A stretch of DNA of 64,000 nt from Ischnura elegans (GCF_921293095.1 NC_060254.1:113298917-113362916), one strand, 5' to 3'; shown: positions 1 through 12,635, counted from the stretch's first letter. Numbers and translations: made by a program. Notes: generated from the letters alone by a model not told the origin.

Positions 1-3000
1 GAGGAATTTATTTTCCAATTTGGTCACTTCCTGTATGAAATCAGGAGATGGTTGCACAAGGCCACCATGAAATAAGTGAACCACCCAGGGAACTAAAAAC
101 GATTCACTACTACCTTTATTTTTCATCTCATGGGTGTAAATACCTAAATTAGGATATCTCCCCATGAATTTTCTAGCGACCCAGCCAGCTAAATAACAGA
201 GGGCATCAGTGGATACCTCAGGTACTTCTGATTCCAGACAATGAGATTGTGGGTTGTCATCACTGGGCTCAGAATCACATGTAATATTTGCCAAGCAGAC
301 GCTTCCCTCACCATCGACCCTCTCACTAGTATTGACATTGGTCTTAGTCAGTGCCTGGGCTAGAATATACTCCTCATCGCAACCCTCTTTAGTATTTGTG
401 CCACACTGCACTGCACCAGCATTTTTTCCCAGGAAAATCATCCTCAGGCGATGCAAAGCCAACAATGGTGAGGGGTGATCATTCATTCCTCCCCTGGTCC
501 GAATTTGAGAAAACAGGTTCTCCAAGCTATCTTGGTTACATTTCGCAGTAAAAATATAATCAACACCAAATTTTTTCACGTCATTCAAGAGCAACTTCAT
601 GGATGTAATGGACATTAAAATACCCTTTTGAAACACTTGTAGGGTGTTCTTACCTGGGCATCTCATTTTACTTATGACCTCATACACCTTATCAAGCAAA
701 TCATTTTGCTCAGACAAATGCTTCCCGTAGGCAGCTTTAAATGGCAAATTGTTAAATGGAATATAAGAATTCATTAAATCAAACCACCTATTAATTAACT
801 CAATAAATTCTGAGGTATCATGCGCTACTTGTTCACCTGCCTGATACCTCTTGAGGGCAGCAGCGGCGGTGTGAGAAAGTAACTCAGCAGCAAGTCTAAC
901 ATTTTGCCTTTGAACACCTGTGCAGACTACATGAAGAGAAGACAGTTTATGACAAACACTCAACTCAGCCTTTGTTCTGTCAATTAATGCAATCAAAGGC
1001 TCTTTCCTAATTTTAGAATCACCAATGTCAAATCCTGTGTCAAGCAGCCAATTTCTTGTCAGCTTTAGCAGGTGGGGTGCATCAGGAATATAATAAATAT
1101 TCCCTCCAGTATTAGGATGAAGGAAGCAGTTTTGAACTAAAACATTATTATGGAAGCATAAACCCAACTCTTTCCATAAACCCTGATTTCCAGAGCCACA
1201 ATCACTTACACAAGCCACAACTATGTACCCAGCACGGTACAGGTGGCTTACAATATTAAATAAAAGATCCTTCGTCACTTTTTTGTCAAAATCTACGTAT
1301 ATAGGTTGCCTCCAAGGAGCACACAATCCTCGAGCCATCATAACCTGCATCTGGTTGTGTCGGCCCACTACTTCATCATGAAGAGGATCATACTCGTACT
1401 TGCTAAGGACCTTCATTTCATCAAATTGAAGAATAGCAAGTCTATCTTTGGGTCCCAAATCCTTGGCTGCAGTTGCCATGACATTTAACACATCAGTTAG
1501 AAGCCCATTCCTCATCTCAATTCTTGAGGCCCATCTCTGGAAACTTGATATACCTATTATTCATATAAAAAGAATATTATTAGGTAATAAGGGAACACAT
1601 GTATGAACAGTGAAAAAAAGAAACAATCCAATGAATGAGGTGAACTCACCTGGAAGGGGGTAGTGAAGTTTGTCTTTCAGAAACAGGTATGCTCGTTTGC
1701 TGAAATATCGCAAGGTGAAGGCCAAGCTCATCTCCTTACTTGTCCACCTTACTTTATCCCTCTTTTTTAATATCAAATTAATCTGATTTGAGGTAAATAC
1801 TTTACTTAATACACTCTGCACCTTTTCATTCACCACTCTTTGCCCATGCTTTTCCGATTTGACGGTTCTAAGCTCATTCCTCAGGCTGGAAATAGTACGC
1901 TTAAGCTCTTTTACTTCTTGCTGAAGAATTACATTCTGCAGAAAGCAATCTTCATACATCACTTTGTAATCCAATGATTCGACTTCAGTGAAGCTAGCTC
2001 CATCAGTAAGTGAGGGACTTGGTGCCTTTATTGCAGCCTCAATGATATCCTCATGCTCCTTCTTCTTACACTTATCCTGCATTCTGATGGTTCTTGCAAG
2101 GACAGAAGCTGAAGGGTCAGGTACAGAAGGAAGATTTAGAGTTGGTATTGTATTTTCTTTAAGCTTCCTCTTTGGAGTGTTGCCCAGAAGTTCTGCTGAC
2201 AGATCTCTTTCAAAATCAGTGTCCAAGAAATGATCTGAGCAAACATGGCAAGAGTCAGGATTCCAACTCCCATCACGTTTGCATTTTACAACCCACGTCT
2301 TTCTAACTGCAGGATCTCTGGGAAACCTACGTAGAGAAGTACACAGTAGTTTTAGTCAGGCACTTGAAAATCATTTTTATTAGAGCACACCACATTGGCT
2401 AGACCATTTATAGAAAATACATAGTAGGTATGCATTGGATAGTTATATAACAACATAATTTCCTATAAAATAATACTCGAAATGATTACTGGCTGATTAC
2501 TTGGATGCAATGCAGTAGAAATGTGTTCATACTTCTACTACTAAATAAAATCAGTAGAACAGTCATTTCTCATAAGTATTTCATGTAATATACATAGCTC
2601 ATGAAGTTTTTGTTGCCACTCCAGAAGGGATAACAAGAATTATTTTCTTTTGCTGGCAAAAATATTTCATATTAACGCATTAATTTATTATTTATACACC
2701 ACTAATCAATTCACTTTCCTATGGCACATTGCATATTGAGTGGAGCTCTAAAGTGAAACAGCTATGTAGAGAAGTATAAAGAATTGACCATAATTCCATT
2801 AAATATCCCAGCTAGCACATTATAAGTCATTGAGATAAGGTGAAAGGAAGAAATAAGGAAGTCGCTTCTCAAGTAAGCTTGTTATGGGTTTCTTACGGCC
2901 AGGGCGACAAACATCCAGAGTAATGGCAAAATGGATGCCAAACTTTCAGCACTTCCGTAGATGCTGTTATTATCCCATCGTTACAGAGTGTTAATTAAGG

Positions 3001-4579
3001 CCTTTATGCATTAAAACAATGTTTTTATTATTGGCGCTTCTATATTATGAGGAGAAATAACATCATACCGCCATAATTTGAAAATCATTCACATTTATGA
3101 ACTGATAGCTTAACGAAGGTCGTAAGAAAAACACAATTTCACAAGAATACCAACGTAGAATAATATAAAAATGCCGGAAGGAACATCTAATATACGTATT
3201 GTAGTCATCGGGTTATCAAACCATAATTTAAAATTCATAAATGTTAAAATGTATGGACCTTGAATAAATTCAGTTTTTCATGCACATGCCTAACAAGTTT
3301 TTTTTTACATAATTGGATATTTAATTAGTAACTACACTACCCAATCTCAACGACTGCCGTGGTGTAGTGGTTGGCGTGTAGTACTTCGGTTCCGGGGGTC
3401 GCACGTTCGGATCCATTCTGGTGTTATTTTTTTTTCTTTCCGCCGCATGGATAGAGTACTTGTACTATGCTTTATATCTTCACTAGCCGGTTGCTTGCAG
3501 TTATTAATTTTTTTCTATTTACGGGAAAATATGTTATCAGTTGTTCAGCCCTTATAAAAACTCGCTAAATTTCCCCAATAGCCTTTAAATTCATGTCAAG
3601 ATGAGCCGCGTAGCATGTGTAGTACGCTGTTCAGCCGCCTTTGGCGCTCCAACAGAAGTGACTTACATTGCCTGAGGATATTTGACGGCATTCCTTACCT
3701 AAACGTCCCTAACGTCTTACCCTTGCCTTATATAAGTCCCTTAGCTTACGATAAGCTGCTTATCAATTTTTTCCGTAAGAAAACCATAAGAAACGGTTAA
3801 CTCACTTACTTTGTGCTATCTGGGATAATATATAAATACTTAAAAAACACAAGGAGTGTTGCCCTATACAGTACTTAAGAGTTAACATTTAAAAAATCAT
3901 GTTTGTAAAAATCATTTAAATAGCACATGTAATTTACATGTGCAACAAAAGAATCAACATGCATGCTACGAATGTGTGCTAAAAAAAATTTGGTACCTAT
4001 GGTAAAATAAGCATTAGCATAAGCATATAATAGCCACTACACTTATACTGCCGCTACACAACCGCGGCCTCGAAAATTTCTCGATAGCTCTCAAAGGCAT
4101 ACAAAAAAACTCAATTTTACAGACTTAGTACTAGAAATTTGTTTACCTGATATCTTAGCATTGGCACGCGATGTTACTCTTAGCATACGAGGTAAACAAT
4201 GAATTTGCAAAATAGTCCCTGCATGAATGAGAGCGCAAAATATTAAGTTTATTTTTGCCTTATTTTATTTAACTTTATTTTTGCCAATTTGCCTTAAAAG
4301 AGATGAATTCCTGATTTTCCAATGCAATAGGAGCATCTAAGTTCTTGATTAGTAAATCTTTAGCATATCCTCTTAGTTTGTCTGACTGATTCACTTTCAC
4401 CACTTTTTTCACATGTGTGGGGGGCGAGACACGGTCAATGAAATCGATTAGTTAATGTAAACAATAAAAAGATTTTTAAATTTAAGCACTCACCTGTGGT
4501 ATGAGACATTCCGTCCCGATTTCTTCGTTTTCGATAGGCTGTTGGAGCACGTTGCCACAGTACAACGGGAGCCCGGCAT
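1..4579 (-). CDS. THAP9-like P-element transposase, three exons, C-terminus beyond left edge
   Basis: Exons on the minus strand are 4579-4494, 2326-1650 and 1553-1 (continuing off the window). Introns are 4493-2327 and 1649-1554, both GT-AG with GTGAGT donors, and the phases join exactly to give 772 open codons. The THAP zinc finger spans about residues 1-75, with C6, C11, C58 and H61, the following FP at 30-31 and W40. A coiled coil of about 60 residues follows near 135-190. The RNase H-like transposase core shows D299 (in LQFDEM), D372 (in VSDCGSGN) and E599 (in NQDSLENLFSQIR), the expected D-D-E. Family knowledge: P-type transposases cut DNA and use GTP; vertebrate THAP9 is a single-copy relative of about 900 residues. 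I found no stop or frameshift. The intact frame plus a housekeeping-like promoter allows either a recently mobile copy or a domesticated gene. The second terminus cannot be examined. Confidence 0.93.
3352..3432 (+). repeat. tRNA-derived (SINE-like) sequence in intron 1 of the THAP gene
   Basis: The sequence carries an A-box-like GGTGTAGTGGTTGGCG and a B-box-like GTTCGGATCC about 40 bp later, followed by a T-run that could end Pol III transcription. The acceptor and T stems do not pair well, so it is a tRNA-derived repeat head or tRNA pseudogene, not a working tRNA. The rest of the 2.2 kb intron shows nothing recognisable. Confidence 0.4.
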
Positions 4580-4749
4580 ATCCGACGATTGAAGGCGCTC
4601 TTCACCCTCAAAAAGTTCGTCTAATCGATAGTGGATTACAAAGACGATTTCCAGTGACATTGCAGGAAATGTGTTCGGATTCGCGTTAAACACAAGGCGG
4701 CGCAAGGTCTCAGGAACTTCTTCTCTTTCAATTTCTAGCGCGCAAACAA

Positions 4750-4825
4750 TGTATTGGCTAGGATCAGCTGGGATACAGGGTCTACAGTGACGTCACGGGA
4801 CTTCTGCTGGCGCATGCGCAGTTGC
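4750..4825 (-). promoter_or_regulatory. TATA-less promoter of the THAP gene (CCAAT, CRE, NRF1)
   Basis: Within 250 bp upstream of the THAP start codon are an inverted CCAAT box (ATTGGCTA, about 4753), a perfect CRE palindrome TGACGTCA (4788-4795) and an NRF1-type palindrome GCGCATGCGCA (4810-4820). There is no TATA box. This combination is typical of broadly expressed animal genes. Function is inferred from motifs and position. Confidence 0.55.
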
Positions 4826-5124
4826 GAATGAGGCAAAGAACCTTGCCTTTTCCTCTCCGTCCATTTCACCTGATTGCAGAGATTAGCTAATCTACGTTCA
4901 ACTGTTTTTAGCTTAATCGCTGGACATGGCCGTTCAGGTTTTAACAAAAAAAAAGTTATGGAAAACAAATTTTCAAAAAAATTATATCAGCGCTAGATTT
5001 TATAATAATATAATATAGATTTTATAATTATTTGCTCAGAAAATTTTTTTATTATATGCTTTACACTTACATCACTTTTCTTGGATTTAAAGAAAAGTTT
5101 TCAAAACCTTCTCTGAACTAAATT

Positions 5125-5180
5125 TAATTTGGCTTCTAGAGGGGCAGCTGCCCCCTACTGCCCCCCGCTGGGTACGCCCA
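5125..5180 (-). repeat. Possible DNA-transposon terminus
   Basis: The reverse complement begins CATGGGCGTACCCAGCGGGG, which resembles the C/G-rich ends of the hAT-type MITEs elsewhere in the window. No matching second end or 8-bp duplication could be assigned, so this is a fragment at best. From here to about 5800 I see no gene. Confidence 0.25.
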
Positions 5181-5805
5181 TGATAGGAAAGAAGTTTTAT
5201 TACGAGAAGAAATAAATCCGATTTTCGTTTTGAGAAATGAATCAGCGTTGTTTCTCTTCAAGAAGACAATCATTAGCTACACAAAAATGATAAATTGAAA
5301 TAAAGGTAAGAGTAATGCGATTGACTTAGGTATATATATACGCCGCGAATAAATATGGTTAGTAAAACAGCGAGGAAATATTTGTAGGCATTGTGTTCTC
5401 GTCAATATCGTTTGGATTTCATGGTAATTCTTTTGATACAGTGTCAAGGAAAATTACCTACGTGGTTTCGCGTGCTAATTGGAAAGTAACTGGCGAAGGA
5501 ATCCTGAGATATGCTTCAGTAATAATAAGGAATCGAAATGTCAATTGGAACCACATTAGTTGCAGGTTTTATATTCCAACGTGCAGGTAATACGATGGTA
5601 AGCTGATATTTTTTCTATTTATCATTTCTCGTAGGTAGTTGTTGCTTTGACGTTCGTGAATTTCAACTGATAGATATTAAATCATTCTAATTTGTATCCT
5701 TCAAAACGCACGAATATTCGAGAGTGAAAATCTCCGTATTAGTTATATATTTCTCAACAAATTTCATGTATATCATTGCAGTAGCCGTCTTCATGTTTGA
5801 AGTTC

Positions 5806-6195
5806 GTGGGTGTTTTGGGGATTCCAATTGCCTCCTTTGATGATCATTGGGTAGCAGCGGCCTTCTTTATTCAATAGAGAGGCGCATTGTCGAAGTCAAT
5901 GTTCGGGTGGGTCGGTCAATTCCATTGGTGTTCGTCCACCGCTGACTGGCTGCACTGTATATTTCATACGGTCCTTCCGTGTTTTTGAACTCGGCATCTC
6001 GGTGCACTTGATGTATGGCCGATATAGGAATCACCGCAGCTGCATTTAATCTGGTATACTCGTCCGCAGATGTCCTTAGGGTGGTGATCTTTCGTTTTGA
6101 CGAGGATATTTGCCATATTGGAGACAAATTTGAACCTGGTCATGATGTTGTGTTCCTGGAGGGCTCCAGCGATCTTTTCCGTGGCACCGGCGACG
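5806..6195 (-). pseudogene. Penelope-like element fragment, GIY-YIG region
   Basis: The minus-strand frame reads GRVYQIKCSCGDSYIGHTSS, a GIY-YIG endonuclease core (VY...YIG), and continues with QSAVDEHQW and NIDFDNAPLY. Several stops interrupt it. The downstream part closely matches the plus-strand fragment at 20367-20630, so both derive from one Penelope-like family. No reverse transcriptase remains. The neighbouring 6200-7480 shows no gene or repeat I can name. Confidence 0.75.
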
Positions 6196-7501
6196 ATCCT
6201 ACCTTATCATTGTTCTAATGCCCATCGTTTAAATACATCAATCTCTTCTAATACTTATCAGAAAGTGTTACACGAGAAGTCAAGGGACGGACCTCTCGGA
6301 AAAATGTGATTCCAATCACTTATTTGAGCAATCTGTATCGCACTTCCGTCACGGGAAATGTTTTAAAGCGTTGATTCCGGATGTGGGACGGACGCCTCAG
6401 TGATAATCGGCTTCGCTCTCACTTCCTATCGAATTCTCCCTCACGCCACTCCCAAATAATGAGGCAAGCGGAATTCTCATCGACACATGAGGAAAATCCG
6501 GCATGATTCCCATACGATGATGAGGGCACTGGGATCTATATTTATCGTGAAAATAAACTCCAGCGAGATATAGAGCCCGTTCACTTGAGGGAACGATTAA
6601 TAAATAGTGGAATCCAAATGGCATTAACAATTTAATTTATTTTTCATTGTGTTTTGTGTTAATGTATTTTATAGTGCATTAATTTTTCTGGACTTAATTA
6701 ACTTTTCTGGACTGGATTTGCTATCTCGTTTTTTGTTCAGAAATCGTGTTTTGCGTCCCATATTCAGTCCCTAGAGTGATACTGGATATTTAAAAAATGA
6801 GTTTTCAAGTACCACATCGATTTTTTTAAACGGTTTGCTTATTAAATGTATTTCCGCGTTTAGTTTCGTGTTAGAGCCAATTTTCATAATTTCTGGACAC
6901 AGGTTGGGGGCGTAGGCAGGGTCTTTGGGAAGTTTTTCTTGCATAGGAATCACAGGACGTTCAGCGTCGCTCATGTCATTCTTTCCAAGCGATTACTTGC
7001 ATTTATTATGCTGCCAAAAGTATGCAATGCCGGGAACAGCCTTCCAAACACTTTTAATTGCGAATCGGGAGTATTTTTGATTCTATGTACATGACTTGAA
7101 TTAAAAATCGCGGCAGTTTTTAATTAAGTAATTTAAAGAATAAGATCTCTGAATTCCACTTTTTAATTCGAAGCACGAACTGTAACGTCTTCCTAGGAAC
7201 AGAAATTTGGCAAACAGACGATGACTCGGACAGTCTTCCCAATATCGTTCACTGCTTACTGATCGAGTTGGAAGAGGAGTAGTTTTAGCTTTAAAGAACT
7301 CAATCATCAGCCAAGCGGAAACCGCACCGGACACCAGCGTGGAATTTGTCCTGAGAAATGCCCTACATCGAAAATTATATTTGTATGCTCGTACTTTTGA
7401 CCTCCCAACTTAGATATAACATTAATGCTGGATTTTTTAACCAAAATAAAAAGTATTGCATCCAAGTTTACTGAATGTTTTACTTGGATCAGAATCGCAA
7501 G

Positions 7502-7690
7502 CGGCCGTATGCATAGTTTCCTTAGTAAGCTACTAACGCCTAAGTAGCGTTCTAAGTAGTACCATACTAGCAAAATGGTATTCATAGATCGTTAGTAGGG
7601 GCTACTAAGCTTAGTATGCTACTATCTTGGTATGCTACTCGGCTCTTAGTGGCCCTCCAGCCTTGTCTAAGGGAGCTACTAAATATGGCG
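7502..7690 (+). repeat. Fragment of a palindrome-word TIR element (GTAGC/GCTAC type)
   Basis: It starts GGCCGTATGCATAG, like the GGGCCGTATTCTG terminus at 8628, and is filled with inverted copies of TAGTAGC/GCTACTA (for example AAGCTACTAA, GGGCTACTAAGC, TATGCTACT). No opposite terminus was found, so it is probably truncated. Confidence 0.35.
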
Positions 7691-8627
7691 GACCATTGTG
7701 GATGATCGAACTCCGGTTTTATTTGTATACTGTTATCGATTTTTTACGCATTTGTGCCAAAATGAAATACGAGAATCCATTCTTCAAGTAAGGCATGCAA
7801 CGTATGTAGTGTAATTGTTGACTGGAATTGAAATTTTTGTGTAGCTGCGAGGAAGCCACGACGTTCAGTGAACTTGTGCCTCTAGAGTAAATGAACACAA
7901 TTTGTGCATTCAGTGCGCTCATGTAGACGATGAGGTACAGAGTGAAGCGACAAGTGAAGTGATTTGTGAGTGCATGGACTTCGGTAAAATTATTTATTAC
8001 TTCCATACCGGTTTAATCAATCGTATACATTTCCATCAAAGGTATCTTACGGTTACGAAGGGGATAGGTATGTTTCACATTTCACACATCCGAGACCGAT
8101 AGCAATCCCTGTATACATAAGATGCCAGCTATTGACATTAGTACGCTCGGAATAGAAAATATATTGAAATCGCTTAGTCCAAATAAATCACCTGGTCCAG
8201 ACGAAATCCCTTCTCGCGTATATAAAGAACTAGCCTCAGAAATTGCCCATTATTTGCAGTTAATATTCAGTAAATCCATCAAGCAACACGAAGTACCTAA
8301 TGACTGGAAAATCGCTAATGTAACGCCAATATTTAAAAGTGGAGACAAGGAACAGCCATCTAATTACAGGCCGATATCTTTAACATCCATCTCTTGCAAA
8401 GTCCTTGAATCACATCGTAGTCAGCTCGGTAATGAAACACCTAGACGCGCAAAACTTATTATTGGGAACTCAGCATGGATTCAGGAAGCTAAAGCTAAGT
8501 ACCCCACGGAAAGTTAATAATAAAACTAAAATCTTATGGTCTAGACGAAGATGTCATTTCCTGGATTAGAGAATTTTTGAGCGACCGCGTCCAGAGAGTA
8601 GTATTAAACGGTGCAGTCTCCAATGAG

Positions 8628-10186
8628 GGGCCGTATTCTGTAACTCCAAACCGATCGGTGCGGCACCGATTCGTCGGGTGCGACGTCACACCGACTCCCG
8701 GTAAGAAGTCGTGCGATTCTGTACGAACCCGGTCGGTGCGGCACCGACGAGAGGACGGGAGATCGTCGGTAGCCGTACCGACAGCAAAGAGGTGTCGGTA
8801 CGGCCACCGACTAGTGGGTTTCATGAATTCCCCGGTGCGCATTGTACGTTTTATTTTGTTTTTACCTCATCACCGAGTAAATAATGAGGTTTTCTCCAAT
8901 GTTATCTTTTTCTGCCCCTTCGAATACGCCTCTATAATTCACTTTGTCATCATCTATATTAATTACCTGGACAGAAATATAAGATAATGGTTAATAAAAA
9001 TGAGGTTTGCTAACATATAATGACTTTCTCTCATTTATGTTACCGCACTTTCACTCGCTTGTAATAGGCTTTATTTATCTCTATCATCATTTATTTGCTC
9101 CTTTGACATAAAAAAGATATTTTTGATTAAATATGAGTTTTGCCGCATTGTTATCACTTTATATCACTCTGAATAGGCGACTGTTATTTCACTCAATCAT
9201 CAATTTGGCGTTTCTCTCGGCATAGAAATAAGATCTTTTTATTTAAGTATGAAGTTTGCCACAACGGTATCAATTTATTTCATTTGTAACGGGTAACTAT
9301 ATTTCATTTCATCGTCAGCCATTGATTCCCTTGACGATAAAAGAAGATATTTGTTAATAAGTATGAGGTTTACCGCAATATTATCATTTTCTCTCACTTG
9401 GAATGCGCAACTTATACATATGTATTTCACCCAATCACAATTTATTTACTTCCTCGTCATTACACTTCTTTTAATTGCACCCAGCTCCATATTTTTATAA
9501 CAATTTCCTAACTTGTTCCTCAAATATTACATTTGCATTTGAATCCTACGTTCACGTTCCATGGTATGCCATTTTCGTCTGCTACGGTGCCAATGGCATA
9601 ACCTTCCGTTGATAACATTTATACGGAACTTACTTAACGACAACTATATTACCAAATCATGAATAAATAGCATTATACGGAACCAATATTTAAAAAAATA
9701 AACTACGATCTCAAGGATAGTTTCAATAATTCATTCCAGCAACAACAATCTCCATCACATACAAACTTTATTGTGATGTTGTAATATTGTTTCCTTCGAT
9801 TCTGTAGGTACAGCATTACTACCACACATTATATAAGCATTGTTAACAACTTATCCAATATCGTTTATCTTAATCTAGCAATAAGTCGTAATTTCCGCAA
9901 ATAAAAAGATTGAGAATGACGACAACAAACTGTGCCAATGAGTCTTCTCTTGTTTTTACCCTTCTTTCATTGGTGGAGACACGTGAAACTTCGGATATAT
10001 TCGGATTTTCCCTGTTTGGGAAGGAAGGGGAACCGTACCGACTGGTTTGAAACCGACGACCTTACAGAATCGCTGAAAGTGTCGTCGTCGGTGCGGAATC
10101 CGTTGTCGGTACGGTTTGATGTCCAGTCGGTGGGCTTGAAAGGGAAACCGACCGGTGCGGCACCGACGAAATACAGAATACGGCCC
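8628..10186. mobile_element. TIR element inserted in LINE copy 1 (word CGGTGCGGCACCG)
   Basis: This 1559 bp element begins GGGCCGTATTCTGTAACT and ends with the inverse ACAGAATACGGCCC. It is flanked by a 3-bp duplication GAG (8625-8627 and 10187-10189). The other LINE copies supply the empty site (CCAATGAGGTTAGAG). Both ends carry direct and inverted copies of CGGTGCGGCACCG and GTCGGTACGG. Predicted reading frames in it are low-complexity products of these words, not genes. Length, TIR and 3-bp duplication suggest a non-autonomous PIF/Harbinger-like element; this is inference. Confidence 0.85.
8870..9480 (+). repeat. Degenerate tandem repeat, about 115-130 bp period
   Basis: Inside the TIR element the block around TGAGGTTT(G/T)CC recurs near 8882, 8999, 9130, 9248 and 9363, each followed by a TTATC...TCACTTG...TATTTCA series. 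About five diverged units are visible. No coding frame. Confidence 0.6.
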
Positions 10187-11980
10187 GAGGTTAGAGACAC
10201 TTCTGGCGTTCCTCAGGGTAGTGTCATAGGCCCACACCTATTCCTTCTTTATATAAACGACATTGGCGAAGTAGTACACAGTAAGTTACGATTACTTACA
10301 GACGACGCTGTAGTTTACAGAGAAATCCGTTCCAGCAAAGATATAGATGAACTAACGAATGACCTTGCTGCTATCCAAGCTTGGTGCGATGCTTGGCAGT
10401 TAGAATTAAATTTGGAAAAATGCATCGTAATAAATTTCTGGAAGAAGAATAACTCCATACAACATAGCTATATGATTAGGGACACCCAATTAAAGGCAGT
10501 TGAATCTGTGAAATATCTAGGGGTTAGACTCAATAATGATCTATCGTGGAATAAACATATTCGAGAAATAACCGGTCAAGCTAATCGTAAAATGGGTTTT
10601 GTTAAAAGTATTTTAGGAAAGTGCGACGACAAAGTGAGAGAAATTAGCTACTTTTCCCTCGTTAGACCACATTTGTAATACGCTGCCAGTGTTTGGGACC
10701 CTCATGAAAAAGGCTTAATAACAGAGTTAGAACGCGTGCAAAGAAGAGCTGCCAGGTATGTGAAAGGTCGTTACGATAGTCTTGTTAGTGTAACTGACCT
10801 CTTAGATAAACTCGGATGGGAATCTCTGTCAGACCGTAGATTGAAAAATAGACTAAACCTTTTAGATAAATTCAAGAGCAGTGTCTTTTCTGACGAAGTT
10901 AACCATATCTTACGGACGCCAACATACTACGGAAGATCAGATCATATAAATAAAATAAGAGAGATAGATTGTAGAACAGACAGATTCCGAATGTCATTTT
11001 TTCCACGATCAATAAGAGATTATAACGGCAGCATTAGAACTCGTAAATAGATTGCATGACTTGTAGTGTAGCCTAATAACCTAAGTATGTAAAACTTAAT
11101 GCATGTTTCTTAATTCAATTATTATTTCTAACAGCATATAGTAGTATAGTTTGTTATTATGCGGGACGTTTTTTGACGGTGTGGTGTGCATGTGGGAGTC
11201 CAAATGCATGCTGCATGCTGGTGATTGATCACCCCCTGCCAAACACCCTAGAGGTGGCTCGCAGAATATTATGTAGATTTGAAGTAGTTGTTCTTTATGA
11301 CTACAGCGAACGCGTTTTAGTTTTCATTAGTTTGTACGCTTACAAGTTCTGCTAGATTTTATTATTTATTCTGGACACTTCATCGTGAGATATCACCAGT
11401 GTTTACGTTTCACGTATTTCGTTGCGCTGTTGTTTTTGTTTTGGTTACGGTGCGAGTGACTGTTAATACCCCTGGAAATTTGTTGCAGTTTGTTGATGTT
11501 ACAATAACTGGTTTTTGCAATTTGCTTCAGCCTATTTATTTCATTGTGTACGTAATGGTAATGTGAAATAACATGAAGTGATTCTAAATCGCAAGTGACG
11601 AGTGGAAGTGAGATGTGAAGAATCCTTTCGAACTTCAAGAAGTGCAAATTCTTTTAGTGTGTGCAGAGTGATGGGGAAATTGATTATCATGCTTTATTAG
11701 TGTTACGTTATAGTGTTTTAAATTGATTATGAGCCAAGTTTTTATTTGAATCTCATGATTCGGAATTTACTGATTATAAGTATCATAAAGACAGCTCGTG
11801 AAGTCTAAATTGAAATGTTGTGTGCGTTGTAGTGTTATTTGTGATATTAGCAGCAATAAATAAGTAAAACAAGTTAGATTAATTATGCTTTGTTTTTTAC
11901 ATTACCACCTCTAGTAAGCTATATGTCCTATAAAATTCGAGGAATCAAGCGAGATGGAGTGGAATAGGGTGGTGTCCTAT

Positions 11981-12630
11981 TATTTTTTTATTGCCTAAAT
12001 CGAAAGATTATTACTCCTGGAGTACGTATTTCACGCTTTTAGATTTTTAAATGACTATATCTATTTTTCGCGATTAAATGAAAAGTGAATATTTTCAAGC
12101 GCGCGAAAACGAGACGCGTAAGTATGAATGCCGGGAAATCTCTCCGTGTGGCGTATTTCTGGTTCCCGCTGCCGCCCTGTGAGTTGACCTTGAGGCGAGT
12201 TGAGCGCTGATACGACGCAGGCTGCTAGCGGGTAGCTGAGTACCCTGCTGGCTGGTAGCGCTTGGCTTAAATAAGGATTATTAATACCTTATCAAATGAA
12301 GAAAACTTTCCGACCTTAGCCAGTTTTAATAAGTGATTATTAAGACATGTTTCCGTGAGTTCTACGCCTCATGTATGCATTGGTAATCTCACACGATGTA
12401 TAACTCCTATCTTCTCGTATAGAAACTAGGTCCCTGTGACGTCACGTGGAGTGGCATCGCATGGGCGCCAATCTGGCCCTTTTCAAATGAGGATAAAAAT
12501 GGACCATTGCCATTCGTCTAAACCAGTACTTCTAAAACGAAATAATTTGTATATTATTAATATAGTAATGGTGGGTAACGAATCGCAATCAATGCCTTTC
12601 GTTTTATTTGATGAAGGAAACTACCCTATT
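11981..12630 (+). repeat. Dispersed 650-bp repeat, copy 1 of 3
   Basis: It starts with TATTTTTTTATTGCC and ends AAGGAAACTACCCTATT. It includes a conserved block around GCTGCTAGCGGGTAGCTGAG and a CRE-like GTGACGTCACGTGG. Two other copies lie at 41903-42554 and 53971-54625 in the same orientation. CTATT or a close match stands at both outer edges of all three, so it belongs to the element or its target preference. No frame and no clear Pol III boxes; read in reverse it would end AATAAAAAAA. Confidence 0.7.
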
Positions 12631-12635
12631 GATTC

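Larger units (their letters stand above)
8089..11280 (+). mobile_element. CR1/L2-group LINE, copy 1, 5'-truncated and broken
   Basis: LINE sequence occupies about 8089-8627 and 10187-11280 and is split by the TIR element 8628-10186. It encodes the reverse transcriptase start (LSPNKSPGPDEIPSRVYKEL) and the C-terminal part. Compared with the copy at 26637-28565 it has a one-base insertion near 8409, lacks about 120 bp including the FLDFKKAFDKVPHG motif, has LTDD in place of the catalytic FADD box, and has a stop where others read HLEYAASVW. It cannot encode an active enzyme. The 3' end stops just after GTGGCTCGCAG with a short TGTAGA tail. Clade assignment is from protein appearance only. Confidence 0.85.
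7735..11885 (+). repeat. Repeat X copy 1 (about 1 kb), split by a LINE
   Basis: 7735-8085 plus about 11276-11885 form one diverged repeat whose inverted homologue is 21376-22270 plus 23325-about 23400. Aligned landmarks include the CAACGTATGTAG region, the GAAGCGACAAGTGAAGTG stretch and the GCGCAACGAAAT-type stretch on the opposite strand. The LINE at about 8089-11280 interrupts copy 1, and copy 2 shows the uninterrupted site. No coding frame is evident. The repeat could be a non-autonomous transposon or an old segmental duplicate. Confidence 0.65.

Noticed and set aside
3601-3675. Plus-strand start MSRVACVVRCSAAFGAP that resembles a THAP N-terminus
   Set aside because: The real first THAP exon is at 4494-4579 on the minus strand with matching splice phase; this one has a stop soon after and no continuation.
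8577-8987. Overlapping open frames on both strands rich in R, V, S and T
   Set aside because: They are translations of the CGGTGCGGCACCG word array at the end of a TIR element.
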